From: Bifidobacteriaceae bacterium
GTDB lineage: Bacteria > Actinomycetota > Actinomycetes > Actinomycetales > Bifidobacteriaceae
Length of the DNA stretch: 64,000 bases
Reading direction: 5' to 3'
NCBI GenBank assembly: GCA_022651005.1
Contig: JALCQD010000003.1
Span: 124,001-188,000, forward strand
The notes beneath the pieces were generated by a model. It had not been told where the DNA came from, searched no databases, and saw only the letters and a program-made list of their open reading frames with translations. Below are positions 7,193 through 16,427 of this stretch, in pieces; position 1 is the first letter of the stretch, and each line of letters begins with the position of its first letter. A program made the position numbers and the translations under genes.

Positions 7193-9367
7193 TTAGTTAC
7201 CGCCAGTGCCTGTCGCTTCCCCGTCGGCACCGGTCGCTTCCCCGTCGTCACCCGCGATGACGGCCAGGAATTTCGCGCCATACTTCTCGAAACTTTTGGG
7301 CCCCACGCCACTGATGTCGAGCATCTCGTCTTCGGTCGCTGGCTTGAGCGCAGCCATGGCCGCAAGAGTCGCGTTCTTGAAAACCGTATAAGCAGGCGCA
7401 CCCTGCTTACGCGCAATCGCGGTCCGTAGCGAGCGCAAGCGATTGAAGAGATCCGCATCAACGGGAAGATCGTTCGCAGCATCGTCCACAACATCGTCCA
7501 CAACATCGGTCGCGGCGCCAGCCTCCACCGAAGAACCGTCTCCAATGCCGAAGCTGCCACCGCGCGGAGTAGAGGCACGAGAATCTCCCGATATTCCAGC
7601 AATTCCTCGCGCTCCAAGGCTGCGCACTCGTGAGCCGGCATGAGACGCGGCACGAGATCCAGCACGGGATCCAGCACGAGCACCCGCGCCAACCAGCCCC
7701 CGTCCTTTCTCTCGCCCGCGCCCTCTTCTCCGCGCAGGTGCCACCTCTTGTTTCATCTTCAACGAGAATCCGGCATCCGCAACCTGCCGATACGCCGCGC
7801 CGAGGCCCACGGTCGGGAAGCGGCCGTCGTACGACATCAGGTACTCCCCTGAGACCAGCTGCGCAATGACGTCTCGGATGAATCGTTCCGAATGCTCCTG
7901 CAGCGCGCCGAAGCTCTCCAGCGAAGTGAGCCCCGCCTTCTCGAGATCTGCCGCACCCGAGCCTCGCAGCACCGCCACGATCTTGCTGATGCCAAATCCA
8001 AAATCAAACCGTCGCGAGATCTCGGCAACGCAGGAGCAGACGGTGCGCGCGGGCTCCGTCACGTCCACGACCGCCGAGCCGTCCGCAGCACAATTACCAC
8101 AGCGCCCGCAGTCTCCCTGCGCCTTCTCCCCAAAATATTCCACGATGACGTTGCGCAGGCATCGCGTGGTCATGCAGTAAGCGTGCATGGATTTGAGGAG
8201 GCCGCGGCGATGCTGGCGTACCGTTTCCAGCTCCTCGCGGCTGAGCTGATCGTTGCCCCCGGTTTCGATGAAGTGGCGGGAGGTGTTGAAGTCGCCCTCC
8301 ATCCACAGCAGCACGCACTGCGCGGGCTTGCCGTCGCGTCCAGCTCGTCCCGCCTCCTGGTAGTACGCCTCCAGATTTTCCGGCGCGTTGTGATGCAGCA
8401 CCCAACGAACGTCCGGCTTGTCGATGCCCATGCCGAAAGCGTTGGTGGCCACGATGACGCGCGCGCCCTCGTCACCGCCACGAATGAAGGCGTCCTGATT
8501 GGCGGCTCGCTCGTCGGCTTCCATGCCACCGTGGTAGGCGAGCGCGGCGACGCCGGCACTCTGCAGCTGGTCGCACACGTCCTCGGTTGCAGCGCGGGTG
8601 GAGCAGTAGACGATGCCGGATTCGTCAGCGTGGTTCACGGCCCAGTTCACGATCCATTCGTCGCGCTCTGCTTTTGAGGCGGCGCGTACCACGTTCCAGG
8701 TGAGGTTCGGTCGGTCGAACGTCGTCATAACCTTTTCAGGATTGCGCAACTCGAGGCGTTCGGCGATGTCCTCTCGCGCCTTGGGCGTGGCAGTGGCGGT
8801 GAAGGCGGCCACGATGGGACGCTTGGGCAGGCGTGCAATGAACTGCGGAATCTCGAGGTAAGCGGGGCGGAAGTCCTGCCCCCATTGGGACACGCAGTGT
8901 GCCTCGTCCACGGCCATGAGCAGCAGCGGCACACGATTGCACGCGAAATCGAGGAAGCGCGGATTGTTGAGGCGCTCGGGCGCCACATAGAGAATGCGGT
9001 AGGTGCCGTGCGAGGCCGCCTCCAGCACCCGGTCCTCCTCGCCGTAGTCCATGGCGGAATTGACGAAAGCTGCGGGGATGTTCGCGCGATTGAGGCTGTC
9101 CACCTGATCCTTCATGAGGGAGATCAACGGCGTGACCACGAGCGTGAGCCCCGGCAGCATCAGCGCCGGCAGCTCGTAGCACAGCGACTTTCCCGCGCCC
9201 GTGGGAAGAACGCCCACGACGTCGCGATGGTCAAGAATGGCGGAGATAAGATCCTTCTGACCGGGCCGAAACTCATCAAAGCCGAAGACCTTGCGGAGGG
9301 CCGAATACATGACGTCCTGCTTGCGCTGTTCACGCGATGTATCGACTTCTCTCGTTTCTGCGGCCAT
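7193..9367 (-). CDS. recQ: ATP-dependent DNA helicase RecQ
   Basis: A 724-residue superfamily 2 3'-5' helicase for recombination and fork repair. Motif I is PTGAGKS (about 55-61) and motif II is DEAH (154-157). The helicase C-domain has YCSTRAATEDV, ATNAFGMGIDKPDVR and QEAGRAGRDG. A RecQ-Ct zinc site follows, made by Cys residues in TTRCLRN and GDCGRCGNC. A winged-helix region, then an Arg/Gly/Ala-rich low-complexity linker (about 545-600), precede an HRDC domain (about 625-700, ISGVGPKSFEKYG). It is longer than E. coli RecQ (about 610) because of the linker. The C-terminal tail ends in near-repeats of GDGEATG and may be truncated by a frameshift, since another frame continues as an acidic repeat beyond the stop. 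Confidence 0.95.
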   Translation of the reverse strand: MAAETREVDTSREQRKQDVMYSALRKVFGFDEFRPGQKDLISAILDHRDVVGVLPTGAGKSLCYELPALMLPGLTLVVTPLISLMKDQVDSLNRANIPAAFVNSAMDYGEEDRVLEAASHGTYRILYVAPERLNNPRFLDFACNRVPLLLMAVDEAHCVSQWGQDFRPAYLEIPQFIARLPKRPIVAAFTATATPKAREDIAERLELRNPEKVMTTFDRPNLTWNVVRAASKAERDEWIVNWAVNHADESGIVYCSTRAATEDVCDQLQSAGVAALAYHGGMEADERAANQDAFIRGGDEGARVIVATNAFGMGIDKPDVRWVLHHNAPENLEAYYQEAGRAGRDGKPAQCVLLWMEGDFNTSRHFIETGGNDQLSREELETVRQHRRGLLKSMHAYCMTTRCLRNVIVEYFGEKAQGDCGRCGNCAADGSAVVDVTEPARTVCSCVAEISRRFDFGFGISKIVAVLRGSGAADLEKAGLTSLESFGALQEHSERFIRDVIAQLVSGEYLMSYDGRFPTVGLGAAYRQVADAGFSLKMKQEVAPARRRGRGREKGRGLVGAGARAGSRAGSRAASHAGSRVRSLGARGIAGISGDSRASTPRGGSFGIGDGSSVEAGAATDVVDDVVDDAANDLPVDADLFNRLRSLRTAIARKQGAPAYTVFKNATLAAMAALKPATEDEMLDISGVGPKSFEKYGAKFLAVIAGDDGEATGADGEATGTGGN

Positions 9368-9400
9368 ATCGCATCAGCTTACCCGCGTAGCTGCCAGCGT

Positions 9401-10279
9401 TCACTGCGAATCTAGATAGCGCGTGACGCCGTCCATTGCATCCTCGAGTTTTTCCTCGGCGGACTGCAGCACCATGAAGTCCACGGTTCCGAAGTCATCG
9501 AGCATCTTTTGATCCTTCTCGATCTCTCGCTCCAAAATCGTCAGCGATTCTGAACTGTCACCACGGCCCTGCAGACTCACAAGCAGACTCCGCGCGTGCT
9601 CCACCGAGCCGCGGAAAATCTTCTCCTCACGAGAGGTCTCCACGGTACGAGCGGCACGCGAGAGCTCCTTCATTTCCTTCTCCAGAAACAACGTGTCTTG
9701 ATCGAGCTGCTCGGTGGTGACGTAGACGGATTGGACCCCCGTTTCCGCCGTACATTCCACGGGAGAGGTGTGGGTACGGTTGAGCAACCGGGAAAAATCC
9801 GCCACTGTACTGGCGTCCGCCACCTGCTCTTTGGTGATCGACGCCATGGCCTTGACGGAATCATGCTGCGCAGCGTAATCCTTGCGGGCAACGTCATAAA
9901 GAACTCGACTATTGCGACAATCCGATAGAGCTCGGTCCACCACGACGGAGTCATCGATGAAGTAGAACCCAAGAGACAGCAGCGCCGCGATGATCGTCAC
10001 CGCTATGCTCACGATAGCCAGCTTGCGCCGCCGGGTAGCATGTTTGACGCCGGTTCTCTGATATGAGCGCCATACGCCCTCGTCATCGATGCCACCGCTG
10101 GTGACGCTTGCTTCAGGATTTGTTGAATAAAAGTCGGCATACGCCGTGGGAGAGGCGCCCAAAGGCGGAAGGAGAATCATCTCGACTGGAGGTGACGGCT
10201 GGGATGAGCTCATAGATGAGGAAGTTTCGGACGCATTCTCCGTGTCTTTCCAGCGCTTGGAACCAGTGCCGAAAACCAT
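9401..10279 (-). CDS. Single-pass membrane protein with extracellular helical domain (hypothetical)
   Basis: About 292 residues, family not recognised. The start is placed at MVFGTGSKRW because GGAGAGG lies six bases upstream; the longer in-frame start ten codons earlier has no such site. It has a Ser/Pro-rich cytoplasmic N-terminus, basic residues (RRRK), one membrane helix (about 87-108) and a charged, probably coiled-coil extracellular region rich in Glu, Lys and Ser. It ends 33 bp before recQ on the same strand, so the two may be cotranscribed. The architecture resembles the protein at 54255-55229, without obvious sequence identity. No enzymatic motif is visible. Confidence 0.7.
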   Translation of the reverse strand: MVFGTGSKRWKDTENASETSSSMSSSQPSPPVEMILLPPLGASPTAYADFYSTNPEASVTSGGIDDEGVWRSYQRTGVKHATRRRKLAIVSIAVTIIAALLSLGFYFIDDSVVVDRALSDCRNSRVLYDVARKDYAAQHDSVKAMASITKEQVADASTVADFSRLLNRTHTSPVECTAETGVQSVYVTTEQLDQDTLFLEKEMKELSRAARTVETSREEKIFRGSVEHARSLLVSLQGRGDSSESLTILEREIEKDQKMLDDFGTVDFMVLQSAEEKLEDAMDGVTRYLDSQ

Positions 10280-10525
10280 AGCGCACCTCTCCGTTGTGCC
10301 ATCCGTCATTGCAGGGAGTGTGCGGGGTCAGATTCAGGACGCAGCGGGAAAATTTAATTTTCTTCTGGTCTCTCCCTGAGGAGGCACACCGAGGCAGATT
10401 TCACGAAAACTTTCTGCCGTTCTGATTTTACAGAAATATCGACGGAAAGCAAAATTCTGTCGCGTCTCTTTGCGGGGTGCTTCGGAACTAAGCACAGCGA
10501 GTCACGATGTCAGCCACACCCCGCA

Positions 10526-11380
10526 TCAGAGAACGTGCGCGAGGAAGTCCTTGAAACGCTGCTCTGTAGGGTTATCAATGATCTCGGGACCACCTGCCTC
10601 GACCACCACGCCGCCGTCAATAAAGACCACCTGATCTGCCACCTCGCGCGCGAAGCCAATTTCGTGAGTGACCACCATCATGGTCATGCCGCCATCTGCC
10701 AACGAGCGCATCACGCCGAGCACCTCCCCCACCAATTCGGGGTCGAGCGCTGATGTCGGCTCGTCAAAAAGCATAATCTCGGGGTCCATCGCCAATGCGC
10801 GGGCGATGGCCACACGCTGCTGCTGGCCACCCGACAGCTCAGCCGGATAGTGCTCGGCACGGTCTGCAAGCCCCACGCGCGCAAGTTCCTTCTCCGCCCG
10901 CGCCTTCGCCTCCGCCTTTGAAACGCCCGCCACGTGTACGGGAGCCTCCATCACGTTCTGCAATGCGGTCATGTGCGGGAAGAGGTTGAAGCGCTGGAAC
11001 ACCATGCCCAATTTCTCGCGCTGGGCGGCAATCTCCTTCTCCGTCAGCTCCTGTAAGCGGTCTTGCCCGCCGCGCTCTACATGACGGTAGCCCACCATCT
11101 CACCGTCGACGTCAATTTCTCCGCCCGACAGCGTCTCCAGCTGATTAATGAGACGCAACAGCGTGGACTTGCCAGAGCCGGAGGGCCCCAGAATGACGGT
11201 CACTGTTCCGGGATTCACCGTGAGATTGATGCCCTTGAGCACATGGAGCGCGCCGAATGCCTTGTGAACGTCCTTGATGGCGACGGCGGGAACGCCTGAG
11301 TGGGCGCCGGCAGGTGCTGAAGGACGCACCGTGTCACGCGAGGAATTTTGCATATTTTCCGTATTGCCATGCGTGCTCAT
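10526..11380 (-). CDS. Polar amino-acid ABC transporter, ATP-binding subunit
   Basis: A 284-residue ATPase of the GlnQ/HisP type. Walker A is GPSGSGKST, the Q-loop [13 protein letters not shown], the signature LSGGQQQR, Walker [14 protein letters not shown], and the switch His is in [10 protein letters not shown] roughly 30-residue Ser/Ala-rich N-terminal extension precedes the core domain. The start overlaps the permease stop by four bases (ATGA-type overlap at 11377-11380), so the two are translationally coupled. It powers amino-acid uptake with the permease and the lipoprotein encoded upstream. The substrate is not determined; glutamate, glutamine, cystine and arginine are possible for the family. 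Confidence 0.93.
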   Translation of the reverse strand: MSTHGNTENMQNSSRDTVRPSAPAGAHSGVPAVAIKDVHKAFGALHVLKGINLTVNPGTVTVILGPSGSGKSTLLRLINQLETLSGGEIDVDGEMVGYRHVERGGQDRLQELTEKEIAAQREKLGMVFQRFNLFPHMTALQNVMEAPVHVAGVSKAEAKARAEKELARVGLADRAEHYPAELSGGQQQRVAIARALAMDPEIMLFDEPTSALDPELVGEVLGVMRSLADGGMTMMVVTHEIGFAREVADQVVFIDGGVVVEAGGPEIIDNPTEQRFKDFLAHVL

Positions 11381-12411
11381 GCGTTCAATCCCGTCATCAT
11401 CGTTTCGTTGTATTTCTTCACCGTGTCCTTGTCGGTCTGATCGGGGGTGCCGCCCTTCCCGGTTCCCTTGGTCGGCCCCGCGCTACCGGTCCCCGCACCG
11501 TTGCCGGCCGGGCTTGTCCCCGAGGCGCCGGCACCCAGCTGACGCTGCTCGAAGCCCTTGCCGAAGTGCTTCTCCAGACGCGACTGGAGGAACATGAGAA
11601 TCGTGGTAATCACCAGGTACCAGATGCACGCCACCAGCAGCAGCGGAATCGGCTTGTAAATACGGTTGGCAATGGCATCGGTGGCGTACTGCAACTCAAG
11701 CGAGAACGGAACGGCCATCACCAGTGAGGTGGTCTTGAGCATGCCGATGGTCTCGTTGCCCACAGGCGGCACGATGATGCGCATGGCCTGTGGCAACACA
11801 ACGCGGCGCATGATCAGCCCGCGGCGCATGCCCAACGCCTGCGCGGCCTCCGCCTGACCGGTATCCACGGCTTCGATGCCCGCTCGCACGATCTCCGCCA
11901 GATATGCGGATTCGTTGAGCGCCAGACCCAAAATTGCTGCGACTGCGGCCGTCAGAATATTGCGCGTGTCGACCGACCAGAATTCCACACTCGTGAACGG
12001 AATGCCAAGACTCAGCTTCGGGATGAGCACCGAGAAAAGGCCCCAGAACACCAGCTGCGTATACACAGGGGTTCCGCGGAAGAACCAGATCCAGAACCAG
12101 CTCACCCCACGAAGGACCGCATTTGCCGAGCTGCGCATCACCGCAAGCAGCACCGACAGCACCACGGCGATGAGCATGGAGGCAACTGTGAGCCACAGCG
12201 TCCAGCCGATGCCATTGAGCACGTTCTCGTTGAACAGGTACTTCCACACCACGTTCCATTCAAGGCGTGGGTTGGTCACCAGACCCTGCGCCAGCATGAG
12301 GGCCAGGAGCGCTACGATGATGCCCGCCACCACCGTAGCGGTGTGCCGCACCGGTAGAGCGTTGATTCTGTTGGGGATATTCGCCTGATTTTCCTTGGAC
12401 TTCCGCGTCAT
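11377..12411 (-). CDS. Polar amino-acid ABC transporter, permease subunit
   Basis: About 344 residues, HisM/GlnP-type inner-membrane component. It has five or six membrane helices, the N-terminal motif [13 protein letters not shown] typical of the His/Glu/Gln permease family, the segment [10 protein letters not shown], and the EAA loop [22 protein letters not shown] that contacts the ATPase. A Gly/Thr/Pro-rich cytoplasmic tail (about 295-330) is an extension beyond the family core. The ATG at 12411 is preferred to the GTG two codons upstream; neither has a clear ribosome site. A terminator separates it from the binding-protein gene, so permease and ATPase are probably expressed at a lower level by read-through. 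Confidence 0.92.
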   Translation of the reverse strand: MTRKSKENQANIPNRINALPVRHTATVVAGIIVALLALMLAQGLVTNPRLEWNVVWKYLFNENVLNGIGWTLWLTVASMLIAVVLSVLLAVMRSSANAVLRGVSWFWIWFFRGTPVYTQLVFWGLFSVLIPKLSLGIPFTSVEFWSVDTRNILTAAVAAILGLALNESAYLAEIVRAGIEAVDTGQAEAAQALGMRRGLIMRRVVLPQAMRIIVPPVGNETIGMLKTTSLVMAVPFSLELQYATDAIANRIYKPIPLLLVACIWYLVITTILMFLQSRLEKHFGKGFEQRQLGAGASGTSPAGNGAGTGSAGPTKGTGKGGTPDQTDKDTVKKYNETMMTGLNA

Positions 12412-12465
12412 ACCCACAAAGCTAACAAAGGCAAGCTACTTTTAGGCGATTCGTGCGGCGCATAG

Positions 12466-12494
12466 AAAAAGGCGACGGTCCGGAGACCGTCGCC
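12466..12494 (-). terminator. Intercistronic terminator after the binding-protein gene
   Basis: Perfect ten-bp stem GGCGACGGTC / GACCGTCGCC with a four-base loop, followed on the minus strand by TTTTT. It lies between the solute-binding-protein gene and the permease gene, a classical arrangement for making more binding protein than membrane components. Confidence 0.9.
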
Positions 12495-12534
12495 CTGAAG
12501 CACAGCTATGAAATTTTACGAGTAAAGCCGGTGA

Positions 12535-13458
12535 TCAAACCGTTGCGTCGTTGACCTTCGGCGCATCGATCGTGACGCCCTCGGCGCCCCAGCCATCGAA
12601 GATCTTCTTGTAGGTGCCATCGGAGATGAGCTTCTCCACGGCGGCCTTCACGGCGTCGGTGGTCTTCTGATCATCCTTGGAGATTGCGATGCCGAGCGGG
12701 GAGACTTCCGCATCCTCACCGAGCGTCTCAAGCGCACCATCGGTCTGCTTGACCGCATAGCCGGTCACAGGAGTATCGGCGTAGAAGATGTCGGCCTTGC
12801 CGGTCACCACTGCAGTGGCAGCGGCGGTCTGCTGGTCGAAGGACTGGACCTCGGTCTCGTCCTTGCCGTCCTTCTTGCACTTTGCGGCGGTGTCCTTGGC
12901 GGATTCCTCCTCGACGGTGCCGGTCTGGGCTGCGATCTTGACGCCGCACAGGTTGTTCACGTCAATCTTCTCGGGGTTACCCTTCTTGACGGCGTACGTC
13001 ATGCCGGCCTTGCCGTAGGTAACCCAGTTGGCGGCGGAGAGACGATCCTCGTCCACCGTGAAGCCGGAGATACCGAGATCGTACTTGGTGCCTACCGAAG
13101 GAATGATGGAGTCGAAGGAGGAAGACACGACGTCGGCCTTGAGACCGAAGACCGCAGCGAGCGCCTTGGTGAGATCAATGTCGTAGCCCTGAGGGGTCTT
13201 GCCGTCGGAACCCACAAACTCCGCGGGGGCGTAAGTAAGCTCTGCGCCCACGGTGAGCTTGCCGTCCTTGGTGATGGAATCGGGAAGCATAGCGGCGATC
13301 TTGTCGTCTTTCTTAATGGTGGACGCGTCGAACTTGGAGGAGCTCGTGGAGCTCTTGGTGCTGGACGACGTATCCGAGTCATCCGTGGTTCCGCAGCCCG
13401 CCACGGCGAACAGCGTTGCAGCAGACAGTGCGATAGCAATGGACTTGCGCAAAGACAT
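12535..13458 (-). CDS. Amino-acid ABC transporter, solute-binding lipoprotein
   Basis: A 307-residue lipoprotein. The signal peptide (residues 1-21) ends in the lipobox FAVAGC, followed by a Ser/Thr linker. The mature domain fits family 3 extracellular solute-binding proteins: LTVGAELTYAPAEFVG, PQGYDIDLTKALA, the SFDSIIPSVGTKYDLGISG strand and AAQTGTVEEE. GAGGAG precedes the ATG by eleven bases. It is the first gene of the binding protein-permease-ATPase set and should deliver the ligand to the permease at 11377-12411. Ligand specificity cannot be read from the sequence. Transcription probably starts in the AT-rich palindromic region just upstream. Confidence 0.93.
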   Translation of the reverse strand: MSLRKSIAIALSAATLFAVAGCGTTDDSDTSSSTKSSTSSSKFDASTIKKDDKIAAMLPDSITKDGKLTVGAELTYAPAEFVGSDGKTPQGYDIDLTKALAAVFGLKADVVSSSFDSIIPSVGTKYDLGISGFTVDEDRLSAANWVTYGKAGMTYAVKKGNPEKIDVNNLCGVKIAAQTGTVEEESAKDTAAKCKKDGKDETEVQSFDQQTAAATAVVTGKADIFYADTPVTGYAVKQTDGALETLGEDAEVSPLGIAISKDDQKTTDAVKAAVEKLISDGTYKKIFDGWGAEGVTIDAPKVNDATV

Positions 13459-13495
13459 GGTTAAATCATTCTCCTCAAAGACCTCAAACGGTGAT

Positions 13496-13532
13496 GTGAA
13501 TATTTATACACTACAGTGCATACTCTGTATAC
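13496..13532. promoter_or_regulatory. Dyad-symmetric operator candidates upstream of the amino-acid transporter
   Basis: GTGAATATTTATACAC (13496-13511) is a 16-bp near-palindrome overlapping a possible minus-strand -10 hexamer TATAAA. A second, weaker dyad with ATAC/GTAT arms lies at 13519-13530. This would suit repression by an amino-acid-sensing regulator. A resemblance to ARG boxes is only loose. Confidence 0.4.
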
Positions 13533-13595
13533 TCTGAGCGCAGTTCGGCGTGTCGCAGTCCGCTCACCGCGGCACCGCGCACACGCATTCCGGAG

Positions 13596-14936
13596 TCAGC
13601 CGCGAAAGCCCCTGTTCCATTGCGGGCGACGCCGATAGGCGTCCAATCCCAGCACCGTGGCGAGCACGTAGGCCACCACCACGAGGACGAAGGACGTGGT
13701 GTACGAACCGGTCGCATCCACTATGGAGCCGTGAATAGTGATCGACAGCGCGAGCATGAGATTCGAGAACATTGTGGCGATGGAAAGTATCTCGCTGTAG
13801 TCCTTGGGCCCGAAGGCCTGTCGAATCATCCACGGTATGGCTACGAGCTGGTATCCCTGCCCAAGTCCGCCGAGAAATCCCGCGGCGACTGCCACTCCGG
13901 GAACGCCCACGAATGCGATGCCCAGCCATCCCACGAGCGCCACTACCACGTAGGCGCCAATAACCGCCTCTGCCCGGAAGCGATCGAGCAGCATGCCGAT
14001 GGTCGCCTTGCCAACGGCCGCGCCCAGCATGATGCCGGTCACCACCACGGCCCCCTGCTCCAGGCTCAGTCCGCGGGTGAGCTCGAAGCTCGAGATGTGC
14101 TGCACATAGCCGCTGATGATCTGCAGCAGAATCAGCGACACCACAAAGAGAATAAAGGTGGGCGTGCGGTAGGCGTCCTTGGCGTCAATGCCCGGTTCAA
14201 CGACGGCGGCTCCCGAGCCCGCCCCCAGAGTCCGCGAATCGGCCGAACTGGCGGGATGTGACCCCGCAGCAGCCGGCGCAACGGCACCGTATGCCACTTC
14301 TCCCTTGGCGACGTCCGGGCGCCACTTCGCCACGAACAGCGTGAATGGAAGAATTAGCACCATCAGCAGCACGCCGGTCACAAAATATCCAGTGCGCCAG
14401 CCGAAGCCCTTGATGATCGAAGCCATGATGGGGTTCATCACCGCGCCGCCTATGCCAGAAAGACCGAGCGCTATGCCCATCACCATGCCCAGACGCTTGG
14501 TAAACCAGCCCGACAGCAGCACGGCAGGGGCCACCATCACGGGAACTACCATCGAAATGCCGATCACCGCGAAGAGAACGTCGAATTGCCAGATGGCACT
14601 AATGGCAGAACAGACCATGAAGGCCGCGCCACACACTGCCACCGACACAGACAGCATGACCTTCGCATTGATCTTCTTCATGAGCACGCCCGCGACGGAT
14701 AGCGACAGGGCTCCGATGAGATCGCGAATGGTAACCGGCAACGACACCGCCGCGCGTGCCACGCCAAACTGCTTCTCCAGCGAGTCAAAGTAAAGCCCGG
14801 ACGTGTTGACGATGAGGCCATAGCCCACGAACGACATGAGACAGCAGCCAACGAAAATGAGCCATGGCATGGATTTCTTGACGGCCACGACGTCCTCAGC
14901 GTTCCCAGCATTTTCGGAGACTGTGTTTTTACTCAT
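13596..14936 (-). CDS. MFS transporter, oxalate/formate-antiporter-like (OFA) family
   Basis: About 446 residues with twelve predicted membrane helices in two halves, joined by an Ala/Gly/Ser-rich cytoplasmic loop (about 230-270). Features include GLYFDSLEKQFGV in the first periplasmic region, WFTKRLGMVMGIALGLSGIGGAV in helices 4-5 and KATIGMLLDRF in the second half, as in OFA-type monocarboxylate carriers. The start MSKNTV at 14936 is chosen because AAAGGGG lies upstream; an in-frame Met 19 codons earlier has no such site. It stands alone on the minus strand upstream of the amino-acid transporter genes. A monocarboxylate such as lactate, formate or oxalate is a possible substrate, but nothing local fixes it. 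Confidence 0.85.
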   Translation of the reverse strand: MSKNTVSENAGNAEDVVAVKKSMPWLIFVGCCLMSFVGYGLIVNTSGLYFDSLEKQFGVARAAVSLPVTIRDLIGALSLSVAGVLMKKINAKVMLSVSVAVCGAAFMVCSAISAIWQFDVLFAVIGISMVVPVMVAPAVLLSGWFTKRLGMVMGIALGLSGIGGAVMNPIMASIIKGFGWRTGYFVTGVLLMVLILPFTLFVAKWRPDVAKGEVAYGAVAPAAAGSHPASSADSRTLGAGSGAAVVEPGIDAKDAYRTPTFILFVVSLILLQIISGYVQHISSFELTRGLSLEQGAVVVTGIMLGAAVGKATIGMLLDRFRAEAVIGAYVVVALVGWLGIAFVGVPGVAVAAGFLGGLGQGYQLVAIPWMIRQAFGPKDYSEILSIATMFSNLMLALSITIHGSIVDATGSYTTSFVLVVVAYVLATVLGLDAYRRRPQWNRGFRG

Positions 14937-15037
14937 ACGGTGGCGCCCCTTTGACCCGGATATATGGCAGTCGAGCAATCCGCGATTGCACACACAGATC
15001 CCGACACACTCAATAAACCTGTCAATTATCGCGGCTT

Positions 15038-15078
15038 AATTGTGAAGAATCTGCCCGGCTCGGGGTTCCTTCACAATT
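15038..15078. promoter_or_regulatory. Spaced inverted repeat AATTGTGAAG / CTTCACAATT
   Basis: Two ten-bp arms (15038-15047 and 15069-15078) separated by 21 bp lie in the gap between the OFA-type transporter and the small gene at 15185. Centre-to-centre spacing is 31 bp, about three helical turns. It could be a pair of operator half-sites for the transporter; no partner regulator is evident. Confidence 0.35.
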
Positions 15079-15184
15079 GAGTCGCGACACACACGAAGGC
15101 CACAACCGCATCGCGAGACTTGAGGCGATAGACACCGTTAGCGCAGCACCCCGCAAAGAAGAATCCTGAATGAGGGCCAGGCAT

Positions 15185-15415
15185 TCACTGCACTACGAAC
15201 TGGAAATCCTTGCCCTCGGACACGGCCGTTGCGTATCCTGTGATATCTAGATTGATCCCGGCATCGGAAAACTTCTTGCGGATCGGTTCGGCAATCTCTT
15301 CGACGGGTTTGCCAACGTACTCGGCACGGACTTCCTCGTCGAGCTGGTCGATCTCCTTGGCGACCTCCGCATACATGTTCTTAATGGCCTCTGTGTTGAT
15401 CTTGATATTTGCCAT
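15185..15415 (-). CDS. Small conserved-looking protein of unknown function (76 aa)
   Basis: A 76-residue acidic protein. The pattern is amphipathic helix (AIKNMYAEVAKEIDQLDEEV), then VGKPVEEIAEPIRKKFSDAGINLDITGYATAVSEGKDFQF. It has no signal peptide or membrane helix. AAGGAG sits eight bases before the ATG, and it begins 39 bp after the stop of the MarR-family gene on the same strand, so the two probably form an operon. No family is recognised. The helical first half could make it a small protein partner of the regulator, but that is speculation. Confidence 0.75.
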   Translation of the reverse strand: MANIKINTEAIKNMYAEVAKEIDQLDEEVRAEYVGKPVEEIAEPIRKKFSDAGINLDITGYATAVSEGKDFQFVVQ

Positions 15416-15454
15416 GTTTCACTCCTTACAGCATTTACAGCACTACGACTTGAT

Positions 15455-16156
15455 TTATAACGCGGGATACAGCGCACGACGGATACGCTCGCGTCTGTCC
15501 CCCGATTCCTCCTGCATGCGCTCGAACAGCGCCTCGCGCCGCTTCCACTCGCGCTCGAAGCGTTCCTTGACACCTCGCCCGCATTGATTCTCGAGATTTG
15601 CGACCATACGGTCGAGATATTCCGCGAGCTGCTCCTTGTCCCCTTCGGAGAAACCCTCGAAGATGGGCGGGAACCGGTCGCTGACCTGATGCGCCGCGCG
15701 GCCTTTGTCAGTGAGACGAATCAGGATGACGCGCTTGTCTTCCTCATAGGGCTCTCGCACAATATAGCCGCTACGCTGCATCTTCCCCAGGGTCTCGTTG
15801 AGGGAGGACACCCGGATTCCCATGAGGCGTGCAAGCTCACGAGCTCGCATACCGTCCTTCAGCTTGAGGAGAGCGAGAATGCGTCCTTGGCCACGCGAGG
15901 TGTCCCCCAGCGGGCCTCCACGCATGTGGGCACGCAGCTTGTAGTCGCGCATGAGAAGCTGCAGCGCAAAGAAGTTCTCGAAAAGATCCTTGTCAATCGG
16001 ATCCGGAGAGTCAACGGGGTCGGCGGGGCCATCAGGGCCATCAGGCGTTCCCGAGGTGTCGCGGCGCGCCGTAGAGCTCCCCTCGGGGGCGTCGTCAACG
16101 CCATCGACATCGTCCGCATATCGCGTGCGTGACTCGTCGCGTGCCATGCGTTTCAT
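15455..16156 (-). CDS. MarR-family transcriptional regulator
   Basis: About 233 residues. An Asp/Pro/Gly-rich disordered N-terminus (to about 55) precedes a MarR winged helix: SRGQGRILALLKLKDG, ARELARLMGIRVSSLNETLGKMQRSGYIVR, then the wing YEEDKRVILIRLTDKGR. A long charged C-terminal helix rich in Arg and Glu (about 185-225) is unusual for the family. The start MKRMAR is supported by GAGGAA upstream. It is divergent from the gene at 16428. The promoter region between them carries two perfect GGTACC-centred palindromes that are its likely binding sites. Confidence 0.88.
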   Translation of the reverse strand: MKRMARDESRTRYADDVDGVDDAPEGSSTARRDTSGTPDGPDGPADPVDSPDPIDKDLFENFFALQLLMRDYKLRAHMRGGPLGDTSRGQGRILALLKLKDGMRARELARLMGIRVSSLNETLGKMQRSGYIVREPYEEDKRVILIRLTDKGRAAHQVSDRFPPIFEGFSEGDKEQLAEYLDRMVANLENQCGRGVKERFEREWKRREALFERMQEESGDRRERIRRALYPAL

Positions 16157-16251
16157 TGCAATTCCTCGGTTTCCAAAATCAGTCGGAATAAATTCCGGCA
16201 ACCGCCTGTTGCTCCGGCTGGCACTTTTTTCGGAAATGTCGCCAAAACTAT

Positions 16252-16288
16252 TTGACAGGTACCTGTATCAACTTATACTGGTACCAGT
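16252..16288 (+). promoter_or_regulatory. Sigma-A-like promoter overlapped by twin palindromic operators
   Basis: TTGACA (16252-16257) and TATACT (16274-16279), 16 bp apart, form a strong plus-strand promoter for the gene at 16428. The perfect palindromes ACAGGTACCTGT (16255-16266) and ACTGGTACCAGT (16277-16288) share the core GGTACC. Their centres are 22 bp apart, two helical turns, so they overlap the -35 and -10 elements. This is a textbook layout for repression, most simply by the divergent MarR protein. Confidence 0.8.
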
Positions 16289-16427
16289 CGAATCTTAACA
16301 GACTCTAACGCACGAGAACTTTACAGCTTAATTACGTGGTAGCCGCCGAGCTCCGAGCCATCTACTCGTCGAGCCGCAGCCGCCACGAACACCAGACGTT
16401 TGCCGTCCAGCACAGAACCGAGAAATC

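Noticed and set aside
10471-10525. Terminator after the amino-acid ABC ATPase gene
   Set aside because: Nine-bp arms TGCGGGGTG/CACCCCGCA exist but the loop is about 40 bases and there is no T-run, so support is too weak to list it as a terminator.
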